DNA of 64,000 bases from Rhabdophis nuchalis. Lineage: Eukaryota > Chordata > Lepidosauria > Squamata > Natricidae. The position numbers and the translations under genes are program-made. Below the pieces are notes generated by a model. That model saw nothing but the letters and a program-made list of their open reading frames with translations, searched no databases and had not been told where the DNA came from. The stretch spans positions 203,136,462 to 203,200,461 of the forward strand of contig CM077644.1 in NCBI GenBank assembly GCA_039707465.1, in the 5' to 3' direction. Shown piece by piece: positions 10,427-22,427 of this stretch. Numbering within the stretch: the first letter of the stretch is position 1; the number at the start of each line of letters is the position of its first letter.

Positions 10427-11310
10427 CTTTCAGAAAAACAATAGTAAAACAGTAATTATTTATTCTATAGCTATAATGCAGGGAATATAGACAAAGAAGC
10501 TTACTCATAATATTTGGTACAGTTGTTTATGGAAAAAACTCCATTAGACAGCATTGTATGTAGTGTGCTCCAATAACGTACAAGGCAGGAAGGTGAAAAT
10601 CTAACAAGAATGCATATAGTGGAAATACAACTGCTTGTTTTCTCATTTTGTTTAGTGTATAACATGAAAATTGCCAAAATATATCTGGGGTGAACCCAGA
10701 TATAAACAGATAAACCTGTGGACCTTATATATATATGAACATCCTTTAAAATAAGGTTTTTATTATTTTTAGCTTCCCCTACCTAGAAATTTCTTAATAA
10801 GATTTACATAAAGAAGGAGTAGCTTTCCTGTCAAATACCAATTTACTTTACATAAAATATTTTCACACATACATTACATAAGCAAAAGGTCTTAGTTCCT
10901 TATAAGATAATAAACTAATATAAAATGTGCAAACTCTTTCTGAGAGCAGATCTTATGTATTGGGAATTACCACATATAATCAAATACTTGATGACTCATG
11001 TTTCCTGGCTTTAATTTAAGGAAAAAGCATACATTACTATTTGTCAATCTGCTCAAGTAAATTTTGTACAGATTAAGTTAAATTATGTGGCATAATTTGT
11101 TTTATGTAACTGTGGAGGTATTTGAAATCAAGACATCTGTCAAAAAGATATTTTAAGAATATGATGACTTGGATAAGGCAGCGTACAATTGTACATGACT
11201 ACATTGGGGTCTCTCTTTTCATTCAGCCTTCTAGGTCACAATTTCACCAAACATAAAATGGAATATTTTAATTCAAAAAATGTTGCTCCTCAATTCTAAT
11301 CAAGCACTTA
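10427..11310. other. AT-rich intergenic DNA, nothing recognised
   Basis: No frame, repeat family or structured element identified. Confidence 0.5.
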
Positions 11311-11699
11311 CAGGTAGTCCTCAACTTACAACAGTTCCTTTAGTGATGGTTCAAAGTTACGACGACACTGAAAAATGTGATTTATGACTGCTTTTCACAA
11401 TTACAACCTTTGCAGCATTCCCATTATCATGTGATCAAATTTCAGATGCTTGGCAATTCATATTTATGACGTTGCTGTGACCTAAAATCATGTGATCACC
11501 TTTTGGGAGCTTCTGACAAGTAAAGTGAATAGGGAAGCTAGATTCACTTAACAACCAGGTTACTAACTTATCAACTGCAGTGATTCACTTAACAACAGTG
11601 GCAAGAAGAGCTGTAAATGGGGGAAAAACTCACTTAACAAATGTCTCACTTAACAACAGCAATTGGGCTCAATTGTGGTTGGAGGTTGAAAACTACCTG
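11311..11699 (+). mobile_element. MITE-like DNA element with CAGGTAGT...ACTACCTG ends (389 bp)
   Basis: Imperfect terminal inverted repeats: 'caggtagtcctcaacttac' at the left and 'gaggttgaaaactacctg' at the right. The inside repeats 'cacttaacaac' motifs several times (11553, 11585, 11633, 11648 regions) and 'catgtgatca' near 11429 and 11490. This is a recognised squamate dispersed repeat type. I could not see a clear target duplication, so the superfamily is unsettled, though the CAG ends favour hAT. Confidence 0.65.
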
Positions 11700-12022
11700 T
11701 CATTGTATTTTATCTATATAAATAAAAATGCAAAATAGTTTGTGCAAAGCTGCTAATCTCAGAAAGTACTGTACCAATTGGCACCAAATTTTCACACAAT
11801 GTTCCCAAGGACTTCCGATGCAAATCATAGGTACATTTTGTGTGGCTGGCCCATGTGTGTCATGTGCAAGCAGCACAAATGTAAAAGGTACGCACTTCTC
11901 AGATTTTCATCTCCCTGTAGCTTGTCCCATCTGGCTGCTTCATATGATACATCACGCACACACCCCTCACATTTCCAACAGTTGTTTCCTCAGCAACCAA
12001 ATAAGCTTCCAATGTTCCCACA

Positions 12023-12268
12023 CTGCATGGAGGCCTACTAGACTGAAAATTGGCATGGGGATGACACACTCCCAGGTAGCCCATTTTTGGTACCAGGAGG
12101 CTGTATGGACGCCTACTAGACCCAAAACTAGGCATGGGGGATGACACACTCCAAGGGGGCCCACTTTTGGTCCCAGGAGGCTGTATGGACGCCTACTAGG
12201 CCCAAAACTAGGCATGGGGGATGGCACACTCCCAGGTGACCCATTTCTGGTCCCAGGAGGCTGCATGG
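12023..12268 (+). repeat. Three tandem copies of an 80-bp unit inside the Helitron
   Basis: Units begin at 'ctgcatggag' 12023, 'ctgtatggac' 12101, 'ctgtatggac' 12181, with a partial fourth start 'ctgcatgg' at 12261, giving spacings of 78, 80 and 80 bp. Each unit carries 'gcctactag', 'ggcatggggatgacacact' and 'tttttggt.ccaggagg' versions. Copies two and three are the most alike. Confidence 0.9.
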
Positions 12269-12835
12269 TAAATAGGTAAGTAGAGGGATAGAGCGAGAGA
12301 GCGGGGAAAATACGGTAGGTAGGTAGGTAGAGGCATAGAGAGAGAGAGAGAAGGAAAATATAGTAGGTAGATAGAGGGATAAAGATAGAGAGAGGGAAAA
12401 TACAGTAGGTAGGTAGGTAGAGGGATAAAGAGAGAGAGGGAAAAATACAGTATGTAGGTAGGTAGGTAGGTAGGTAGGTAGGTAGAGGGATAGAGAGAGA
12501 TTGGGAAAAATAAAGTAGGTAGGTAGGTAGGTAGAGGGATAAAGAGAGAGAGGGAAAATACAGTATGTAGGTAGGTAGGTAGGTAGGTAGGTAGGTAGAG
12601 GGATAGAGAGAGAAGAAGAAATACAGTAGGTAGGTAGGTAGGTAGTGGGATTGAGAGAGAGAGAGGGGGAGAAATACAGTAGGTAGGTAGGTATGTAGAG
12701 GGATAGAGAGGGAGAAATACAGTAGATAGGTAGGTAGGTAGAGGGATAGAGAGAGGGAGGGAGAAATACAGTAGATAGGTAGGTAGGTAGAGGGACGGAG
12801 GGGGAAATACAGTAGGTAAGTAGGTAGGTTGGGGG
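12268..12835 (+). repeat. Composite (GTAG)n/(GA)n minisatellite
   Basis: About ten irregular units, each a run of gtag repeats followed by 'agggatagagagagag' and 'ggaaaatacagta', with unit length varying by the number of gtag copies. It occupies nearly half of the Helitron. Strand-asymmetric purine richness gives the long tyrosine/proline/leucine-rich reverse frame (12208-12903), which is not a gene. Confidence 0.92.
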
Positions 12836-12939
12836 TTATACGGTGGTTGTGTGTATGTGTTTGTGTGTGCAGGTGTACATCTACACACAGATTGGTTGCC
12901 CATTTAACCAGACTGGGCCACAGCCGGGTACAGCTAGTT

Positions 12940-13540
12940 ATATTATAAATTGTATAACTTTTCCACTGTTCCTTTCTTAGTTTCCTAATATTTTCTTCAT
13001 TTTGAAAACTAAGAAAGGAAGAAAATCTGCCATATCAAACCAAAGGATTTCTAATCCAGAATTGTGTTATTAAAAGCAAATAATACATATGCATATGCAT
13101 ACATAGGCACCGTGCCATAATACAGATAACACAATAACTGTAACATAGCTCATGTTAAAGTTATTAATACTATAACATATTTTTAATTAAGATGAAAAGA
13201 TTGTGCACTGTAGATCATGCACTGAAAAGAAATAGCCAAATACAAATGCTATTTTTATTTCACAAAATTTGCTTTCTCCCCTCCCTCAACAGAGTTTTAT
13301 ATATAAGAAAAATAGAGTGCATTATACTATGTTTAATGATGCAAATGTAGTCCAAGTTATAAGGAAATCCACTCTTTTCTTGGATGTGCTCAATTAGGTT
13401 TAGATAGCAGCGTCACAAGCATGTGAGCAAGGTAGATTGTATTGCTACATCAACAGAAATAACATTTCCAACTTATTGGAACTAATTGACCCCTTTCTTC
13501 ATTAGATCACACCTTATATCTACTATTGAGAGAAAGAGAA
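12940..13540. other. AT-rich intergenic DNA, nothing recognised
   Basis: No frame or repeat family seen. It contains a short palindromic 'atgcatatgcat' run near 13090. Confidence 0.5.
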
Positions 13541-13589
13541 TAAGGTTAATCGAGTTTCTAGAAATGCAGTCTTACAAAGATAGAATGAA

Positions 13590-13930
13590 GGAACCACAAA
13601 TGTTTAGTTTTGGAACTAGAAGATTGAGTGTGCTGGGGGGGGGATATAATAATATTTTTCAAATACCTGAAAAAAATCCCACACAGAAGGCAAGATCTGT
13701 TCTCTATCATCACAGAGCGCAGGACCCTGAACAATGGTTTTATATTACAGGAGTCCAAATTCCAGATGAATGTTAGAAAAGATTTTCTAACAATAAGAAC
13801 AGTTTGATGATGGAACTAGTTACACAGAGGGGTAGTGGGACCCCCTTTTAAAAAATTTATTCAGCGATTGATCAACCATCTGTTTTGAATGCTGCAATTG
13901 TAAGTCTTTGAGGAGTAGGAAGTAACATTT
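13590..13930 (+). mobile_element. Old CR1/L3-like LINE 3' fragment
   Basis: The sequence parallels the end of CR1-group ORF2 at the nucleotide level: 'agaagattgag', 'ggatataataatatttttcaaatacctg', 'caggagtccaaattccagatgaatgttagaaaagattttctaacaataagaacagt', then 'gatggaactagttacacagagg'. It is highly decayed, with a G9 run at about 13636. Because of the divergence from the young CR1 at 6018 it is probably a different, older subfamily. The plus-strand frame 13486-13776 is a remnant at best. Confidence 0.55.
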
Positions 13931-14333
13931 GATCCAAACAACTCCACCAAAGCCTATAATTCTCCCATTTCACTAAAAGACCTTGAAACTTTCAAATGAA
14001 ACTTTCACATGAACGTCTATGAGAGAAACACTATCAAAAAGGCACCAGATTGATAGGGTACATTTTTTCTATGAATAAGCTCCATGAATGCCTAAACATA
14101 CTAGAAGCGCAAATTAAGGGGGTTTTTAAATAAATTTTTAATTCGGATTTTAGGGGGTTCCAGGGTGGGGGGGGGGAAATAGTCCTGGGAGGGAACGGCA
14201 AACGATTGGGCCGGCTGGCGGAAGAAGGGTAACGGAGGAGGGGGAAGGGGGGGTCATTTCCACTGAGGCGTTTTCCATCGATCTGGTCTTAGGGAGGGGC
14301 AGGGGCGGTGGGAGACGGAACAGGCACCATCGG

Positions 14334-15017
14334 TTGGGAGACTGTGGCCGCTGGACTCAGGCGGTTACGCGCTCCAACTCTCTGTCCTCCCATCGCAGAC
14401 TAGGTGGGCAGGAATCACAGACCCGGGGCCCCAGGCTGATGTTATGCAACGCCAGGTCCGTGGTTCAGAAAGCCCCCCTCATCCATGACCTTGTGTCAGA
14501 GGGGGACCCGGACCTGGTGGGTATAACGGAAACCTGGTTGGGCCACAAAAGGGGCCTACCTCTCGTGGAAATGTGCCCACCAGGCTACCGCGCCTTCCAT
14601 CAGCCTAGGGCTCTAGGGAGGGGTGGGGGAGTGGTGATTATGGTTAAGGAAGGTCTTGAGCCGAAGGAGACCACAGTCCCTCAGACAACCGGCTGTGAAT
14701 CTCTCTGTGTGAGGTGGGGCCTAGGGAGGCAGTTGGGCGTGTTAGTTGTATACCTGGCTCCTCGCTATACAACAACAGCCCTGCCCGAGCTCCTAGAGGT
14801 GATAGCCGAGGCGGCAGTTGAGACCCCCAGACTGGTAGTCATGGGGGACTTTAACTTGCCGTTGGCGGGCGAAGCCTCTGGAGCAGCTCGGGAGTTCATG
14901 GCCTCCATGACGGCCATGGACCTGACCCAGGTAGTTTTAGGCCCCACTCACGAGGGGGGAAACACGCTGGATCTGATCTTTGTCTCGGGACAGTGGAGTT
15001 GTGATCTGGGGATTTAG
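14334..15017 (+). pseudogene. L2 LINE endonuclease domain, frame-broken
   Basis: The 227-aa frame holds the apurinic/apyrimidinic-like endonuclease that nicks target DNA for target-primed reverse transcription. Visible motifs in order: LMLCNARSV (residues about 37-45), the catalytic-glutamate motif VGITETWLG (61-69), VVMGDFNLPL (about 168-177) and GNTLDLIF (210-217). The expected final motif with the catalytic SDH/TDH histidine is not in this frame. It reappears as DLAITPL..WTDHALL in the frame beginning near 15011, so a small indel at about 15008 split the domain. Methionine 1 is only the first ATG in the frame and is not a proven start. Confidence 0.82.
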
Positions 15018-17229
15018 CCATCACTCCCTTGTCATGGACAGATCACGCTCTCCTTCGGCTGGACTTTCCAATCGCTTCACCTTACCGCGGGGAGGCGGAA
15101 CCGGATACTCCTAGATGGTTCCGCCCCAGGCTTCTAATGGACCCAGAAAGGTTCTAGAGGGAGCTTGGGCCAATTCCTGTGACCCTGCCTCGCGACTCGA
15201 CTGAGGACCTAGTGGCCGCATGGTTAAGTGCGGCTGCAGGGGCCTTGGACCGAGTCGCGCCCTTGCGGCCTCTCTTGCGGCGACGAACCACCCAGGCTCC
15301 CTGGTTTACCGAGGAGCTTCGGGGGATGAAGTGCCACAAGAGACGCCTAGAGAGCAGATGGAGATCCTCTCGCTCCGAAGCCGACCGAACACTAGTGAGA
15401 ACCCATATTAGGGCTTACTTAGTGGCGATAAGGGTGGCCAAACGTGAGTATTGTGCCACCCTTATTGCATCCGCAGATAACCGCCCTGATGGCCTGTTTG
15501 GGGTGACCCGCTCCCTCCTTCATCAGAGGCCGCGGGAAGCCCCTTTACAAGGGCGAGCAGAGGAATTTGGGATTTATCTGCAGGAGAAAATCACTCGTAT
15601 TCAGAATGAGCTACCCTCCATCGACAGTGGACCTGTGGGACTGTCCGAGACTAGTCTTGAGGTTCCTTCTTGGGAGGAGTTTGATTTTGTTACCACCGAG
15701 GATATGGACAGGTTGTCAAGGAGACTTAGGGTGACCACATGTTTATTGGACCCGTGTCCCTCCTGGCTTGTACTGGCATCCTGGGAGACGACACGAGGCT
15801 GGCTCCAGGGCATTGTCAATGCATCTTTGAGTGAAAGGTCCTTACCTGCCATCTTGAAAGAGGCGGTAGTGAGGCCCCTCCTCAAGAAGCCGTCCCTGGA
15901 CCCAGCTTTGTTAGAGAACTATCGTCCGGTATCCAACCTTCACTTTTTGGTGAAGGTTGTTGAGAGTGTGGTAGCCCAACAGTTTCCGCGACACCTGAAG
16001 GAAATTGATTATCTAGACCCGCGCCAGTCTGGCTTCCGACCCGGTCACAGCACCGAGACGGCATTGGTCGCATTGGTTGATGATCTCTGGAGGGCGCGGG
16101 ATAGAGGTTATTCCTCTATCCTAGTCTTATTAGACCTCTCAGCGGCTTTTGATACCATCGACCATGGTATCCTATTGCACCGACTGGGGGGGTTGGGGCT
16201 GGGAGGCACCGTTCTGTGGTGGTTCTCGTCCTACCTCTCTGGTCGGTCGCAATGTGTGTGTTGACGGGAGGGCAGAGGTCGACCTTGAGGCCTCTCTTAT
16301 GCGGGGTCCCTCAGGGGTCGGTCCTCTCGCCCCTCCTGTTTAACACATATATGAAGCCGCTGGGTGAGATCATCCGTGGTTTTGGGGTGGAGTACCATCT
16401 GTACGCTGATGACACTCAGCTGTACATATCCACCCCAGACCACCCCAACGATGCCGCCAAAGTGCTGTCCCGGTGTTTGGAAGCCGTACGGATCTGGATG
16501 GGTGGTAACAAACTCAAGCTCAACCCTGCCAAGACTGAGTGGCTGTGGTTTCCGGCACCCCGGTTCAGCCAGATTACTCCAACTCTGGCCATTGGGGGCG
16601 AAACACTGGCCCCCGTGGAGAGGGCGCGCAATTTGGGTGTCCTCCTGGATTCCCGGCTGTCCATGGAGGACCATGTGGCGGCCGTGGCCAGGGGGGCGTT
16701 TCATTTGCACCCCTTACTGGACCGGGATGCCCTTCGCACAGTCACTCAAGCTCTCGTGACCTCCCGACTCGACTACTGTAATGCTCTCTACATGGGGCTT
16801 CCCTTGAGGTGCACCCGAAAGCTACAGCTAGTCCAAAACGCAGCCACGCGGGTGATTATGGGAGCCACCAGATGCTCCCACATAACACCGATCCTGCGCG
16901 AGCTGCATTAGCTTCCTGTGGCCTTTCGGGTGCGCTTCAAGGTTCTGACGACCATCTTTAAAACGCTCCATGGCTAGGGGCCTAGTTATATGCGAGACCG
17001 TCTCCTGCCCCATACATCCCTTAGACCGATACGCTCCCACAGAGAGGGCCTTCTCAGGGTGCCGTCGGCCGGACAATGCCAACTGGCGACACCCAGGGGA
17101 AGAGCCTTCTCTGTGGCGGGGCCAGCCCTCTGGAATGACCTACCCCCTGAACTACGCACCATCACCGACCTCCGCCTCTTCCGCCAATGTCTAAAGACAT
17201 ATTTGTTCCAACAAGCCGGCCTAGCCTAA
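15011..17229 (+). pseudogene. L2 LINE reverse transcriptase and C-terminal region, multiply disrupted
   Basis: From 15011 the frame carries the end of the endonuclease and, after an in-frame stop near 15156, the linker and RT fingers (15179-16264). It includes LLKKPSLDPALLENYRPVSN, DYLDPRQSGFRPGHSTE and the RT motif A LLDLSAAFDTIDH (about 16126-16164). A 2-bp gain near 16250 relative to the copy at 23161 shifts the frame. The next frame (16216-16911) holds PQGSVLSPLLF and the catalytic YADDTQLYIS (about 16400-16430). A 21-nt in-frame deletion near 16700 removes about seven residues present in the other copy. TGG to TAG at about 16909 and TCG to TAG near 16976 add stops. The conserved L2 C-terminus (IRSHREGLLRVPSA, GRAFSVAGPALWNDLPPELR) ends at 17229. 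Confidence 0.85.
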
Positions 17230-17430
17230 CCTCCCATGGGGACTTTTAGGAAGTTTTTAAATTGGGTTTTAAATTTGGTTTTAGCACAGGTGGGAGTGTT
17301 TAATATTTATTTTAAATTATATATTTACTTTTTGTACTTCATATGTTTTTTAAATTTCCTGTGCGCCGGCCTGGGTCCTCCATGGAGAAGGGCGGGATAT
17401 AAATTCGAATAAAATAAATAAATAAAAAAT

Positions 17431-20400
17431 ACTGTAGTAACTGTACACTCAGGAAACATATTTAGAATTGCCCAGTGAATCTTCAAGGCCACAGAAAAGG
17501 AAACTTAATATACTGGGTTTTTTTCTTTATCGGTGTCTATTATATTGATAGTATCTGTAAATAGTAAGATGGTATAATTGCCATTTTAGAACAGCATAGC
17601 TCACAGCAAAATTGACAGAATGAGATATAGAAAAGAGCTGAAAATATATCTTTAATCTTCCTGTGTTGTAGATCCAGATATAAGGTACTAAATATTTTTT
17701 TTCATAATTCAATTTATTTTGCTTTCTTGACTCTTTACATAACAGTAAACAGTAACATATTTTAAATATGTAGGGGAAACAAGGAAGGTTTTTGATTGCA
17801 AGCTATGGATCTACAGCCAACTCCATCAAAATGCAGACATGACCTGTATGCTGAGTTTGATCATGTAAGATGGTGTTTATTGGTCAAAAAAGCAGATCCT
17901 GTTCCTGTGAAAAAAATGCTAGGAAGATAATTATGCTGATGATTATTTCAGACTATGTTTGGAGGTCAATTGTTCTTGCGTAACAACAATCTTATTGCAT
18001 GTAAAAAATTAGTTGATTTAGTCATATTAATTTAGCTATTATAGTTATATCTTTCTGTTTTCTTTTTCCAGGGACTCAAGACAATGAACACAATCCTCCA
18101 CTCTTCCACATTTTATCATCAAAATGACCCCCCCCCCAAGATACGTTAAACTAAGAGAGATAAGTATTGCTGTCATCTATGTCACCTAACAAGGTAGGTC
18201 CTTCTTCACAATCCTTAATCTTTTTGAAAAAAGTCAATAAATTAATACCGTTTTTCAAAGAAAACCCTTATCTTGGAGTTGACTGTTATTTGATTCTCAT
18301 CCTTTAAAAAAACCCGGCTATTTCTCCCAACTCCTTCAAACAACTTAATATCTTTTAAAAATAAAGATACACAGGGTTGAACAGTGCAAATATTATCACG
18401 TTCAACCTCGCCTAAAACCTCAACTACATTTTCCAAAAATATATTTCACATCTCCCTTCTCCAACTCTTTTCATATGTGTTCAAAACTTGTATTTGCACA
18501 ATTGATATCATAAGATTACAGTTGTTCATAGTAAGATTTTCCTCATCAAACTCAGTCCTGTTATTTATTTTCTCTGGTTCACAGCACATTCTGTTGTCTC
18601 AACATTTCATTTAGTGGAATCAAACTTGAAGAACAAATAAAGGTATCAGATATGAAGTATAACTAAAAGGCAGTGATGAAAGAACAGCAAGACTATTGCA
18701 TCTTTTCAGCTTTGGATTCAGTGATACTATAAATGACAAGTGCTCTGCTCTTAACATTCATTTCTGTAATTTAAAGCAACAGAATGTAAAAAAAAAAGTA
18801 TGCCTGATTCAGTGGTCATATATATGCTTCCCAAAATGTATACACTTCATTGAATAAGATGTTATTGTTAGTTAATGTTGCTATTTAATGACTTGTCCAA
18901 TTTCAAATGAAATACAGTTGTTTTTACAATCCAGGTATCAGGATTTTAATCTTGGCCAGTGAGGAATTAACAATGCATTACTTGAAATAGGAAGTGAACT
19001 GGGAGTTTCTCAACAGAACACAGACTCATCCATGAACTATTGATATAAGTCAAATGAAACAAAAATAACAATATGAGAACTGTAAAAAATATATGTCATT
19101 TGGTCTTATATTATGTTTCGCTCCATTATACAGAATACCGAATCTTGAATAACTTCTTGCCTTTTTTATAGACCAATACAAATCCACAAAAAAGCTGCCA
19201 AATATTTCAAATTACTTTTATAGTTGTGTGTTTCTATTAAACATGTTTTCATCACAAAAGATAAATAAATATGTCAGAAAACAAAGAAGCAGATATATTT
19301 ATGTTTAAGACAGTTTGCTGTACATTACAGAATGTTTTAAATGGCTTTGCTTTCATAATCTTGCAATAAAAGGTGGGGAAACAATAGAATGCCTGAAAGG
19401 TTTGCCAAATATATGAAAATTAAAATGAGAAAAATAATAGTCAATAGTATTAAATATCAAGTGGTTATATGTTTATTTAAAAATCAGTTTTTAAGGCAAT
19501 TCAGTTGAATATAGGCATGCTTTATGTAAAGATGCATATATGTGTATATGTATGTATGTTTGAACTGCAAATGAAAATTCAAAAGCTATATTTATCAAAA
19601 CAATCAACGAAAGAAAATCAGAATCAACAGAAATACTTGTCACATAGTAAAGACATACTTTTGCATCACTTTCAGTAATCCTACAATACAGAACGTTTAA
19701 CATGTCTTCTTCTGAATGTGTTGGGATATCATTTCCCAATTCCCAATCAACATGGAACAGTTTTGCCTGATTTACAATTTATCAGTTTTAACTGCAATTG
19801 TTGAGATTTCTTTGAAAGTACAAACTTCTTAACTATGCAAGTTTATGATCCCAACAAAAGATGACCTTTCTCATTAACACTCATTTTTAATAGTAAAACA
19901 ATGTATTACGTAATAGATTGTGACTGAATTTTATTTTTCATTATTATTGTTTTAATTTACTTTCTTAATCTCATTGCTTTCTTAGCCGTTTTGAGGGCCC
20001 TTTTTATAGTTGAGAGTAGGGATATAAATGATCACAACAAAGCAAAAGCAAAAGTAAAAAACAAAAGCCAAGATATTGTACCACTTTTTCTTGACTCAAT
20101 ACATACAGTAAGTCCAACTGTTATCTTCAAAATGTTATCTTAGGGCATCGGAATATGTTTCCTATTATTCTGTAGCAAAAGAGGAAGCTCTGTTTCAAGT
20201 CTGTTTGGAGTTCCTGTCTTGAACTTGAAAGGATTTGGATTTGAAACGTTTTATACACCATCACCTCCTTGTCTTTCGAAGTGTTGGATAAAAGGGAAAA
20301 GGATCCTTGGTTTCTTTGCAGATATAACTACTTTAGAGCATATTTTTCTGCATAATTCTTGCTTAAAAACTGTAAAAGACTGTACACAAGCACACACACT

Positions 20401-21235
20401 TTGCTTAGTTACAGAATAACTAACAGATGCAAGCCGAAATAAACTGTGGCCAAACATGCACAACTGACTCTGTGTTAACCCACAATCCACCTACACAGCC
20501 ACAGCATCTCCTGCCAATTATTTGACTCAAGGTTTTAATAATCACTTTTCCCTTGAAATGAGCAGGATTTGCAGATAATTATGCAGTGCATGCATATTAT
20601 CACATTCACTGTTGTACTTATATTTTGGGGCTCTCATAACATATGTGTGAGATTGCCAGTGTTTGCATATGAATGCTGATGTATTCCAAGCCTGGGACTT
20701 GTATTTTAGTAAATAGTAACAAGAGTCTAAATTTACTCATCATAGAAAGAAGAAGAAAAATCCTTCCTAATCAAAAATATTCCTACCTAAACCAATTTGT
20801 ATGTGATAACATGCATCTTTTTGTAAATGTTGCTTATTATTCATACATTCTTTTCTTTTTTTGGCCATTTTACTGTTCTGGTAAAATAAGATTGTATGAA
20901 CATTTATTTGAAGGAAACCATATTTTTATTTTATATATACAGTTTTATATATAAAGCAATTTTATTCTGAGTCATAATACTATATAACTGTATTCTGAGT
21001 CATAATTCTAACCTCACCTTTAGGTACTTTAACACTACCACTATGTACACAATAGGAATTAAAACTCATTAAAAAAGTAATCTGAGTTATGAGAGCAGTT
21101 ATGAGAGCAGTTCCATTTTCAGGCTACATATTACTATTTTTAAACAGGTAGTTGTACACTATATGTCCATTTTACAATTTCTACAAGGACACACACATAT
21201 TTTCACATCTTTTGTATATTAAATAGGTATGCAAA
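17431..21235. other. AT-rich intergenic DNA, nothing firmly recognised
   Basis: No family-bearing frame. Around 18230-18620 a pyrimidine-biased stretch could be an old LINE piece on the minus strand, but no motif is visible. Near 19985-20030, 'gttttgagggccc...gggatataaat' may be a very old L2 tail. A 20-bp repeat of 'attctgagtcataat' occurs twice near 20964-21010. Confidence 0.4.
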
Positions 21236-21237
21236 CA

Positions 21238-21412
21238 TTTATTTAGAGCAAGTGGAACAACTTACCTACAGAAGTTGTGGGTGCTTCATTCTGGAGGTTT
21301 TAAAGAAGAGATTGGACAATCATTTGTCTGAAAAATGATATAGGGTCTCCTACTTGAGTTGAGGGTTAGACTGAAAGACCTCCAAGATCCCTTCCAACTC
21401 TTGTTATTTTGT
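21238..21412 (+). mobile_element. CR1 LINE 3' terminal fragment
   Basis: 'agcaagtggaacaacttacctacagaagttgtgggtgc' type sequence followed by 'ggaggttttaaagaagagattgga', 'ccatttgtctg'-like text and the ending 'cctccaagatcccttccaactcttgttatttt' match the CR1 C-terminus and 3' UTR seen at 6290-6450, with more substitutions. About 175 bp remain. Confidence 0.85.
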
Positions 21413-21414
21413 TA

Positions 21415-22250
21415 ATTATAATTGTTAAAGGATTATACCATTTCTAGAATTGATATTAATTTTGTACTTTATCACTTATTTCCTTTGTTTTTCTGTGCAC
21501 AATTGCTATGCAGAGAAGAGTGTGTGTTAGAAAAAAATAGAATCATATGAAAGTTTGGGAGAATGGATTTTTATGAATGAAATACCTCAAAACCTCAAAG
21601 CCTTTGCGTAATGGTACGTAGAATCAGTCTAATCATACACATGTTGCTCTTCGTTCTACATCTTTTTCAACACCTTGCCTTTTTCAACACCTTGTCTGAG
21701 TGGCCTTCAAGGAAAATAGTTATATTGAAGAACTAACACAGAAACCTAGACAAATATTTACTTCATGGCAGATATTTAGGAATATGTTTAGCTTGTTTTC
21801 TAAAATAAGTGCATCTTTTTGATGCATACATATGGTTTGATAGAACTCAAGATCTCATGAAAACCAACTAACACTCAACTTTTAAGAACCTTCTGCTAAC
21901 AGAGATGTAATTGTATCATTTTGACAAAACAATTATTTTACACTGCTGACTTTTGACATTTTTTGAGAAATCAGTGAAGGTGCACTTCATTAATAAGTCA
22001 TAAAATTATCATTTTACCTATGCTGTGTCATTCAAATTTATTAGCGCATATTAGGCTGAAATCTAGTGGAACAAAATTATTTTGTTATGCAATATATGCA
22101 AAAACAGTCCAGTGAAAACATAATCAACAGTCTGCATTAAAATTAAATTCAGTTCCATCTGACAGTTAAACCTCAATATTAACTTTTAATGGCTAGTAAA
22201 ACGGTAAAAATAAAGCATTTTTATGGGATTAACATATATTTTTGAGAACT
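21415..22250. other. AT-rich intergenic DNA, nothing recognised
   Basis: Only short duplications such as 'aacaccttg' near 21670; no frame or family signal. Confidence 0.5.
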
Positions 22251-22419
22251 AGTTTGGTGTAAAAATTAAAATACTGAACCAGAAACCAGGAGTTCATCCC
22301 ACCTTAGGCATGAACCAATTGTGTAATTTTAGGTATATCAGACCTAGGAAGGAAGCAATGACAAATCTTACAAAAAAAACTGCAGGGACTTATCCAGACA
22401 ATTCATCAATGACTCAAAG
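22251..22419 (+). mobile_element. tRNA-derived SINE, 3' end interrupted
   Basis: The head 'agtttggtgtaaaaattaaaatactgaacc' matches the A-box-like start of squamate tRNA-SINEs (tggtgtagtggttaaaatactga). 'ccaggagttcatccc' is the decayed B box (ggttcgaatcc type). The body continues with 'ctaggaaggaagcaatgacaaa', 'aaaactgcagggacttatccag' and 'gactcaaagg'. These are the usual downstream modules of the family. The 3' end is cut by the hAT-like element starting at 22428. Confidence 0.75.
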
Positions 22420-22427
22420 GGTCTCTC

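Larger units (their letters stand above)
11713..12937 (+). mobile_element. Non-autonomous Helitron (1,225 bp)
   Basis: The element starts TCTATATAAATAAAAATG and is preceded by A (11712). It ends in CTAG (12934-12937) followed by T (12938), the A/T insertion context of Helitrons, with no target duplication or inverted repeats. Just inside the 3' end is the GC-rich motif 'ccacagccgggtacagctag', close to the usual Helitron 3' ending with its short hairpin. The 5' part (aatctcagaaagtactg, accaattggcaccaaattttcacacaatgttcc) is also typical. No Rep/helicase frame is present, so it would depend on an autonomous relative. The interior is dominated by two tandem arrays, listed separately. The 138-aa and 231-aa frames inside are repeat artefacts. 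Confidence 0.82.
14111..17430 (+). mobile_element. L2-clade LINE, near full-length but inactivated
   Basis: About 3.3 kb with a GC-rich 5' leader (14163-14440), an apurinic-type endonuclease domain, a reverse transcriptase domain and an L2 C-terminal region. A 3' UTR follows, ending 'gcgccggcctgggtcctcc', 'ggagaagggcgggatataaat' and an AAATA-type tail (17405-17430). The RT sequence SAAFDTIDH...PQGSVLSPLLF...YADDTQLYIS is of the L2/Maui type. Multiple frame breaks (next entries) show it is dead. It forms a GC island in AT-rich DNA because LINE codons are CpG-rich. I could not define flanking duplications, so the 5' edge is approximate. Confidence 0.85.

Noticed and set aside
12268..12835. Possible CRISPR-like array
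   Set aside because: Units are contiguous low-complexity repeats without unique spacers, in vertebrate nuclear DNA.
12208..12903. 231-aa minus-strand frame rich in Tyr, Pro, Leu and Ser
   Set aside because: It is the translation of the gtag/ga minisatellite inside the Helitron; no start context and no conserved domain.
16297..16710. Long reverse-strand frames over the L2 elements (also 16416-16664, 23588-23836)
   Set aside because: Shadow frames of the GC-rich L2 coding strand.
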